A stretch of 6,382 nt of DNA from an uncultured Bacteroidales bacterium (GTDB lineage: Bacteria; Bacteroidota; Bacteroidia; Bacteroidales; Paludibacteraceae). Shown piece by piece: positions 1-5,389 of this stretch. The position numbers and the translations under genes were made by a program. Positions within the stretch are counted from its first letter, which is position 1. Each line of letters opens with the position of its first letter. The notes below the pieces were generated by a model. That model ran no database searches and was not told the DNA's origin. It was given only the letters and a program-made list of their open reading frames with translations. The stretch lies in contig CAIWIS010000045.1 of NCBI GenBank assembly GCA_903912795.1, positions 1 through 6,382 of the forward strand, read 5' to 3'.

Positions 1-120
1 AACATCAGAGGGTTTGTAGTTGTGAAACAAATAACAATTTTCTACCAAATTAGAAAAAATAAAGTTGTGATATTGAGTTTATACGATAACCGACAGCGTC
101 CAAAAACAAATAGATTTTAA
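1..120 (+). CDS. C-terminal end of a RelE/ParE-family toxin (partial, 5' end outside window)
   Basis: Frame 1 is open from the first base to a TAA at 118-120, giving 39 residues. The pattern is a run of hydrophobic strands, VVVKQITIFYQI then KVVILSLYDNRQRP, followed by a basic tail. This matches what I know of the last two strands of RelE/ParE toxins in Bacteroidota, where 'xxxKHNxIYYRI....IxILxxFDTRQNPxK' is typical. Such toxins are small cytoplasmic proteins that block translation (RelE) or gyrase (ParE) and are neutralised by a partner antitoxin. Because recQ starts 49 bases after the stop, no antitoxin gene fits downstream; if the module is complete, the antitoxin lies upstream, outside the window. 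Subfamily and target cannot be told from this tail. Assignment rests on pattern memory over a short stretch, so it is probable rather than certain. Confidence 0.65.
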   Translation, partial: NIRGFVVVKQITIFYQIRKNKVVILSLYDNRQRPKTNRF

Positions 121-128
121 AATTAGAG

Positions 129-150
129 CAATCAATTAGATTGTGGTTTT
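129..150 (+). terminator. Weak hairpin plus T-run after the toxin gene
   Basis: CAATC (129-133) and GATTG (139-143) form a perfect 5-bp stem around a 5-base AATTA loop, followed by TGG and five Ts (147-151). It lies 8 bases after the toxin stop and 18 bases before the recQ start, so it could end toxin transcription. The stem is short and AT-rich and could be chance. Confidence 0.2.
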
Positions 151-168
151 TAAACTGATATTTTTTAA

Positions 169-2073
169 ATGCAGCAATTTCTTTCCATACTGAAACAATA
201 TTGGGGCTACGATGCTTTTAGAGCACTTCAGGCCGATATTATCCAGAGTATTGCTTCAGGTAAAGATACGCTCGGACTAATGCCAACGGGTGGTGGCAAG
301 TCACTTACATTTCAGGTGCCTGCTATGGTTATGGATGGGGTTTGTATAGTGGTTACGCCCCTTATTGCACTTATGAAAGACCAGGTGGAAAACCTGAAAA
401 AGCGAAACATACGTGCAGCTGCCATATACTCAGGTATGAGCAACGATGACATTCTGCTTACGCTTGATAATTGTGTTTTCGAAGCTTATAAATTCCTTTA
501 CGTTTCGCCCGAACGATTGGCTACAGCTATTTTTTTAGAAAAAATCAGTCAAACACGCGTTTGTATGATAGCGGTGGATGAATCGCACTGCATCTCGCAG
601 TGGGGCTACGATTTTCGGCCTTCGTACCTCCGCATTGCCGATATTCGTGAAATACTACCCGATGTTCCTGTGTTAGCCCTCACTGCCACTGCCACACCCG
701 AAGTAGTGGACGATATTCAGGAGAAACTGCATTTCCGCGAAAAAAACCTTTTTCAGAAAAGTTTCTCACGCTCTAACCTGGCTTACGTGGTGCGTACTAC
801 CGAAAACAAGGACGAATACCTGCTGAAAATACTGCATAATGTGCCTGGCACCTCGGTGGTGTATGTGCGCAACCGGAAAAAAACCAAAGAAGTAGCTGAG
901 TTTCTGGTTCAAAATGGCATAGCAGCAGAGCATTTTCATGCCGGACTGAAAAACGAAACCAAAGACGAAAGGCAGCGACGTTGGAAAAATGGCGATACGC
1001 GCGTTATTGTATCCACCAATGCTTTTGGCATGGGCATTGACAAAGCCGAAGTGCGCACCGTAGTGCATTTGGATTTGCCTGACTCACTCGAAGCTTATTT
1101 TCAGGAAGCTGGTCGTGCCGGACGCGATGAACAAAAGGCTTTTGCAGTGCTGCTTTACAACAATGGCGACGCCGTAAAAATGCGCAAGCGCGTGAGCGAT
1201 TCCTTTCCGGGAAAGGAAGTGGTAATTAAAGCCTACGAATCGCTGTGCAATTATTATCAAATTGGCGTGGGGTCGGGACTCGAACGGGTTTTTGCTTTTG
1301 ATATTACCGACTTTTGTATAAGGTTTAAATTGCCAATTCTGATTACCTACAATGCGCTTAAACTACTACAACAAGCTGGATATATAGAACTTACCGACGA
1401 GCAAGACAGTTCATCGCGGGTGATATTTGTGGTTGACAAAGATGGTTTGTATAAATTTCAGCAAACGCCCAATCAGGAAAAGCTGATTCATATTTTGCTG
1501 CGGTCATACACCGGATTATTTACCGACCCTGCGTATATCAACGAAGATATGCTGGCTAAGCGTTTGGATTGGACACACGAGCATGTATACGAAGAGTTGG
1601 TGGCACTCTCCAAAGAGCAAATAATTGACTATATTGCGCGTAAAAAAACACCCTACATCACATTTACGCTCGAAAGGCAGGAAACGGAGCGCATAGTATT
1701 GAGCAAAGAAGCGTACGACGACCGTCGTGAACGTTATATAAGCCGAGTAAAAAGCGTGTTGGATTATGCCAAAGAAGAAAATGTGTGTCGCAATCAAATT
1801 TTACTAGCATATTTTGGCGAAAAAAACACCAAACCCTGCGGTCAGTGCGATATTTGCCAAAAAAACAAAGAAACAGAATTAGGAACTGATTTGTTTGAAA
1901 AAATAAAAACAAAAGTTTTCGAAATACTTGAAAAAGAGCCACTTGTTATCAATTCGCTACTTCGTAAATTACCCTTCAAGGAACCACAATCCATCCAAGT
2001 TATCCGATTTATGATTGACAACGACCACCTTATTCAAAATGAATACATGCAATTGAAAAAAATGGAGAAATAA
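169..2073 (+). CDS. recQ: RecQ-family ATP-dependent DNA helicase
   Basis: A 3'-5' superfamily 2 DNA helicase acting in the cytoplasm on recombination and stalled-fork intermediates. All core motifs are visible in the 634 residues: motif 0 around YWGYDAFRALQ (11-21), Walker A PTGGGKS (39-45), DESH (137-140) followed by the RecQ aromatic-rich loop to about 153, motif III ALTATAT (170-176), motif V with AFGMGIDKAEV (285-295), and motif VI EAYFQEAGRAGRDEQ (308-322). The zinc site is C540, C557, C560, C563, with the same Cx16CxxCxxC spacing as E. coli RecQ as I recall it. Unusually, about 160 residues separate the end of the core (about 345) from the zinc region; they look like two winged-helix-like segments. 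Only 71 residues follow C563, enough for one winged helix but not an added HRDC domain. The ATG at 169 gives the expected N-terminus; its leader is T/A-rich without a clear ribosome binding site. A symbol other than recQ may suit this shorter family. Confidence 0.95.
   Translation: MQQFLSILKQYWGYDAFRALQADIIQSIASGKDTLGLMPTGGGKSLTFQVPAMVMDGVCIVVTPLIALMKDQVENLKKRNIRAAAIYSGMSNDDILLTLDNCVFEAYKFLYVSPERLATAIFLEKISQTRVCMIAVDESHCISQWGYDFRPSYLRIADIREILPDVPVLALTATATPEVVDDIQEKLHFREKNLFQKSFSRSNLAYVVRTTENKDEYLLKILHNVPGTSVVYVRNRKKTKEVAEFLVQNGIAAEHFHAGLKNETKDERQRRWKNGDTRVIVSTNAFGMGIDKAEVRTVVHLDLPDSLEAYFQEAGRAGRDEQKAFAVLLYNNGDAVKMRKRVSDSFPGKEVVIKAYESLCNYYQIGVGSGLERVFAFDITDFCIRFKLPILITYNALKLLQQAGYIELTDEQDSSSRVIFVVDKDGLYKFQQTPNQEKLIHILLRSYTGLFTDPAYINEDMLAKRLDWTHEHVYEELVALSKEQIIDYIARKKTPYITFTLERQETERIVLSKEAYDDRRERYISRVKSVLDYAKEENVCRNQILLAYFGEKNTKPCGQCDICQKNKETELGTDLFEKIKTKVFEILEKEPLVINSLLRKLPFKEPQSIQVIRFMIDNDHLIQNEYMQLKKMEK
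1200..1218. repeat. Perfect 19-bp inverted repeat inside recQ
   Basis: TTCCTTTCC (1200-1208) and GGAAAGGAA (1210-1218) are exact reverse complements around a single central G. As a hairpin this gives an 8-bp stem with a CGG loop. It encodes the SFPGKE stretch around residues 345-350 of RecQ, just after the helicase core. A similar peptide occurs in related RecQ proteins from memory, so coding constraint may explain it. Confidence 0.5.
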
Positions 2074-2093
2074 GAGTAATCAGAAAAGATTTG

Positions 2094-2105
2094 GTTTAGT
2101 TAAAC
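2094..2105. repeat. Short palindrome downstream of recQ
   Basis: GTTTA (2094-2098) and TAAAC (2101-2105) are reverse complements around GT, 21 bases after the recQ stop. The 2-base loop is too tight for a terminator and no T-run follows directly. It could be a protein-binding site, but an AT-rich 12-mer of this kind is easily chance. Confidence 0.2.
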
Positions 2106-2169
2106 GCATCAAGTGGTTTTTAATGTGTGGCTAACAACTAAAAATGACATTACTTTGCTGCAAATTTTA

Positions 2170-2177
2170 TATCTTTG
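2170..2177 (+). promoter_or_regulatory. Bacteroidota-type -7 promoter element upstream of the DUF2851 gene
   Basis: TATCTTTG fits the TAnnTTTG consensus recognised by the Bacteroidota primary sigma factor. It lies 56 bases before the ATG at 2234, so transcription would begin near 2183-2186 with a leader of about 50 bases. The matching TTTG/TTG -33 element is not at the expected spacing: the nearest TTTG (2154-2157) is only 12 bases upstream, against about 19-21 expected. The call therefore rests on the -7 box and its place in a 160-base intergenic gap. It would drive the DUF2851, lipoprotein and possibly leuS genes together. Confidence 0.55.
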
Positions 2178-2233
2178 TATCCTTTTGTGAAATACAGCAA
2201 TCATCATACATAAATTGCAAGGAATAAGGATCG

Positions 2234-3520
2234 ATGAAGGAGTCCATTTTACATTATATTTGGCAATATAAATTGTTTACACAGCGGGGTTTAACCACTA
2301 CCGATGGCGATAGTATTGAGATTATCGATATTGGTAAATTGAATGCCGATGCTGGTCCCGATTTTTTTAATGCCAAAGTAAAAATTGGCGATACAGTTTG
2401 GGCTGGCAATGTGGAAATACACACCTTGGCAAGCGACTGGAACCGACATAATCATCAAATTGACAAATCGTACAACACTGTAATTCTGCATGTTGTAAAA
2501 AAATCGGATACAAGCATTTTTAGAGCCGATGGCGAAAAAATACCACAATTGGAACTGCAATATGCGGCAGATATCGAACAAAATTACGAAGCGCTAATCA
2601 ACGATAGAAAATGGATACCATGTGCGGATAAAATAGCAGATGTGCCAAGTATTTTTATCCAAAGTTGGAAAAATGCACTTTTAACTGAACGTGTAGTTCA
2701 AAAAACGGAACATATTCAGGCTCTTTTGAGCGAAAACAATCAGTTGTGGGAAGATGCTTTTTATGTATCGCTAGCAAGGAGCTTTGGTTTCAACACCAAT
2801 AGTCAGACTTTCGAAATGCTGGCAAAGTCATTGCCGCTGAGCATATTGGGCAAGCATAAAAATGATTTATTTCAGGTGGAAGCATTACTTTTCGGACAAG
2901 CAGGACTACTCCTACAGGCCGAAAACGATTTGTATCAACGGAGTTTGGCTAAAGAATATACGTTTCTTAAATCGAAATACGGTTTAACACCTATCGATGG
3001 TTCGTTGTGGAAATTGTTACGACTTCGACCTGATAATTTTCCGCATGTGCGTATTGCTCAGTTTGCGGCTATAATTCATAGTTCGTCAAAATTATTTTCG
3101 AAAATAATCGAAAACCCCGATATTGAGTATTTAATGCAACTTATGAAATGTGAATCGTCGGAATATTGGAAAACCCATTATCTTTTTGGCGAAACGAGTA
3201 ATTCGAAAAGTAAAAAGTTAGGCAAAAGCTCCATTTATAGTTTAATTATCAACACTGTAGTACCACTTGTATTTTGTTATGCATCGCGTAAAGGCAACGA
3301 CGAATTAAAGGAAAAGGCATTGATGCTTCTCGAAAAAATTCCAGCAGAGCGCAATTCAATTATTACAGCTTGGCAGAATATTGGTATGGAAATTAGCTCG
3401 GCCTACGATTCGCAGGCTTTTTTACAATTAAAAAAAATGTATTGCGACGATAAAAAATGCCTCCGATGCCGTATTGGACATAAGGTTTTGACAATAAAAA
3501 AGTTAGAAGCTAGAATTTAG
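2234..3520 (+). CDS. DUF2851 family protein, function unknown
   Basis: A 428-residue protein that I recognise as DUF2851, a family common in Bacteroidota with no established function. The N-terminal signature is present: ESILHYIWQ (3-11), DAGPDF (39-44), then a block with G58, E61, H63, DW (68-69), H72, H74, D77 and Y80, ending in VILHVV (83-88). The C-terminus carries a cysteine cluster, C404, C409, C412 plus H416 (YCDDKKCLRCRIGH), that could bind a metal. No signal peptide or membrane segment is seen, so it is probably cytoplasmic. The acidic/His block resembles a metal-dependent active site, perhaps nuclease-like, but that is speculation. Two AAGGA-like purine stretches (2219-2223, 2226-2230) precede the ATG and support this start. 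The stop is 3 bases from the next gene, so the two are almost certainly co-transcribed. Confidence 0.88.
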   Translation: MKESILHYIWQYKLFTQRGLTTTDGDSIEIIDIGKLNADAGPDFFNAKVKIGDTVWAGNVEIHTLASDWNRHNHQIDKSYNTVILHVVKKSDTSIFRADGEKIPQLELQYAADIEQNYEALINDRKWIPCADKIADVPSIFIQSWKNALLTERVVQKTEHIQALLSENNQLWEDAFYVSLARSFGFNTNSQTFEMLAKSLPLSILGKHKNDLFQVEALLFGQAGLLLQAENDLYQRSLAKEYTFLKSKYGLTPIDGSLWKLLRLRPDNFPHVRIAQFAAIIHSSSKLFSKIIENPDIEYLMQLMKCESSEYWKTHYLFGETSNSKSKKLGKSSIYSLIINTVVPLVFCYASRKGNDELKEKALMLLEKIPAERNSIITAWQNIGMEISSAYDSQAFLQLKKMYCDDKKCLRCRIGHKVLTIKKLEARI

Positions 3521-3523
3521 AAA

Positions 3524-5350
3524 ATGGAAATTAAGAAATTAGCAATTAAAATACTTGCCGTTATATTTATTGGTTTTGTAGTGTATGCGTGCGCTAACAA
3601 GGCACAAGGACCTACTGGTGGGCCAAAGGACGAAACACCGCCACGTGTTATGCGTTCGACACCTGTAAATGGAGCTATTAATTTTCATAAAAAAGAAATT
3701 CAAATTATTTTCGATGAAAATGTAACAGTCGAAAAACCAAACGAAACCATCGTTATTTCGCCACCACAAGCCAATCAACCCGATGTAAAAGGAAACGCAA
3801 AAGTAGTTACAGTGGTTTTCGAAGATGCATTGAAAGATAGCACCACGTACACCATCAATTTTGGCAATTCTATAGTTGATTTAAATGAGAAAAATGAGTT
3901 AAAAAACTACCGTTTTGCATTTTCAACAGGGAACGAAATTGATACACTTCAAGTGTCGGGCACATTGATAAATGCCGAAGATTTAAATCCCATGTCGGGC
4001 ATTATAGTGGGTATTTATGCTGAGAACAACGATTCGGTATTTTTCAAAAAACCATTCCTGCGCATAGGCAAAACCGACGAAAATGGAAAATTCACTATCG
4101 ACAATTGCAAACCCGACAAGTACCGCATTTATGCCTTAGGCGATGTGAGTAAAGATTATTTTTACCAACCTGGCGAAACCGTAGCCTTTATCGATTCACT
4201 GATTTCGCCTACAGCTATAGTTGAACAAAAACAAGATACCGTTTGGAAAGATTCCATCACTGTTGACACGGTTAGAACCATAATGGCTGTGCGTTATTTA
4301 CCCGATAATCTGCTTTTTAAACTTTTCAAAGAAAATAAAAAACGTCAGTATTTTGTAAAATCTGAACGTAAACAAGCGCAATCGTTTCAATTGTTTTTCA
4401 ACACCACAGCAGCACAACTACCTGTAATTAAACCACTTAATTTTGATTGGAATAACAAAGTACTCATTCAGAAAAACGCAACCCTCGACACCTTGACCTA
4501 TTGGCTCAAAGATAGTTCGGTATATAAAATAGACACATTGTCGATGACAATAAATTATCAAAAATCGGACTCGTTGTTCCACCTAGTCCCCCAAACGGAT
4601 ACTATTCAGGTATTTATGCGAAAAGCCAAAGTGAACCCAAGAGTTAAAGTGCGGAAAACAGAGCGTCCCGAAACGGTTTATTACAAAATAAACTCCAATG
4701 CTTCGTCGGTTTTTGATATTTATAATCCGCTTATTCTTACATTTGATGCTCCGCTTGACACAGCTAATTTAACAAAAATGAAACTGCAATTAAAAGTGGA
4801 TTCTACGTATAAAACACTGCCCTTAAAATGGCGTCAAATAGACTCTACGCGTATGCTGTATGCTATTGATCATAAATGGGAGCCCGAAAAGTCGTACGAA
4901 TTTCATATTGATTCGGCTTCGATTGCCAGTATTTATAACTTGAAAAACAATACAACAAAATTCGATTTTAAAATTAAATCCTTGGATGAATATTCAACCC
5001 TAAAAATTATCCCTGCCACTTTCGATTCGTTACTTGTATTTCAATTACTCGACGACAAAGACAAGTTGTTGGCTTACAAAAAAGCAGTTGCAAAAGGGAC
5101 AGTTTTTGAGTATCTGAAACCAGGAACCTATTATTTAAGGGGATTTAGGGATATAAATCGGAATGGGAAATGGGATACTGGCGATATTTCGGAGCGCAGG
5201 CAGCCCGAAGAAATGTTTTATTATTCAAAAAAAATGACATTACGTGCCAATTGGGAATTTGAAGAAACATGGGATGTAACCGCAGTTCCACTTTTGGAAC
5301 AAAAACCTACTGAACTTAAAAAGGACGGTAGTAAAAAACAAGGGAACTAG
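3524..5350 (+). CDS. Envelope lipoprotein with Ig-like (Big_5/SbsA-type) domains
   Basis: A 608-residue exported protein. Residues 1-22 form a lipoprotein signal peptide (KK, hydrophobic run 6-20, lipobox VYAC) with lipidated C23, so it should be anchored in the outer membrane. Next comes the stretch GPTGGPKDETPP (29-40), which I know from a widespread Bacteroidota family, leading into a bacterial Ig-like domain of the SbsA/Big_5 type (about 39-136). Residues 143-225 resemble a carboxypeptidase-regulatory/CNA-B-like beta sandwich (SGTLIN..., then DENGKF and KPDKYRIYAL). A second Ig-like module is plausible at about 385-485 (LILTFDAPLD, KSYEFHID). Near the end, DINRNGKWDTGD (543-554) looks like a calcium-binding loop. 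The tail is lysine-rich. The residues after C23 (ANKAQG) are not acidic, so no surface-export signal of the known lysine/acidic type is seen. Function is unknown. It starts 3 bases after DUF2851, and leuS follows after 39 bases. Confidence 0.88.
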   Translation: MEIKKLAIKILAVIFIGFVVYACANKAQGPTGGPKDETPPRVMRSTPVNGAINFHKKEIQIIFDENVTVEKPNETIVISPPQANQPDVKGNAKVVTVVFEDALKDSTTYTINFGNSIVDLNEKNELKNYRFAFSTGNEIDTLQVSGTLINAEDLNPMSGIIVGIYAENNDSVFFKKPFLRIGKTDENGKFTIDNCKPDKYRIYALGDVSKDYFYQPGETVAFIDSLISPTAIVEQKQDTVWKDSITVDTVRTIMAVRYLPDNLLFKLFKENKKRQYFVKSERKQAQSFQLFFNTTAAQLPVIKPLNFDWNNKVLIQKNATLDTLTYWLKDSSVYKIDTLSMTINYQKSDSLFHLVPQTDTIQVFMRKAKVNPRVKVRKTERPETVYYKINSNASSVFDIYNPLILTFDAPLDTANLTKMKLQLKVDSTYKTLPLKWRQIDSTRMLYAIDHKWEPEKSYEFHIDSASIASIYNLKNNTTKFDFKIKSLDEYSTLKIIPATFDSLLVFQLLDDKDKLLAYKKAVAKGTVFEYLKPGTYYLRGFRDINRNGKWDTGDISERRQPEEMFYYSKKMTLRANWEFEETWDVTAVPLLEQKPTELKKDGSKKQGN

Positions 5351-5359
5351 TGAAAAATG

Positions 5360-5383
5360 GTAAATGAATAAATTGTAAATGAA
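5360..5383 (+). repeat. Direct repeat GTAAATGAA in the leuS leader
   Basis: GTAAATGAA occurs at 5360-5368 and again at 5375-5383, a 15-base period, in the 39 bases between the lipoprotein stop and the leuS ATG. Each copy contains an ATG that opens only a 2-4 codon frame. Function is unknown and chance in AT-rich DNA is possible. Confidence 0.4.
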
Positions 5384-5389
5384 ATAGTG

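Noticed and set aside
111..118. TAGATTTT as a -7 promoter box for recQ
   Set aside because: It lacks the final G of TAnnTTTG, overlaps the toxin stop, and has no convincing -33 element; the match is too weak to call.
766..1942. Three minus-strand open frames of 92-100 codons opposite recQ
   Set aside because: They lie wholly inside the clearly coding recQ frame, have no recognisable domains, and read as antisense shadows.
2100..2126. Possible recQ terminator around AAAC...GTTTTT
   Set aside because: Only about four base pairs can form with a long loop, so it does not make a credible intrinsic terminator.
2291..3778. Minus-strand open frames opposite the DUF2851 and lipoprotein genes
   Set aside because: Both overlap well-supported + strand genes, are short, and show no family resemblance.
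5351..5389. T-box or other amino-acid-responsive leader for leuS
   Set aside because: The gap is only 39 bases and has no stem structures or T-box consensus, so there is no room for such a switch.
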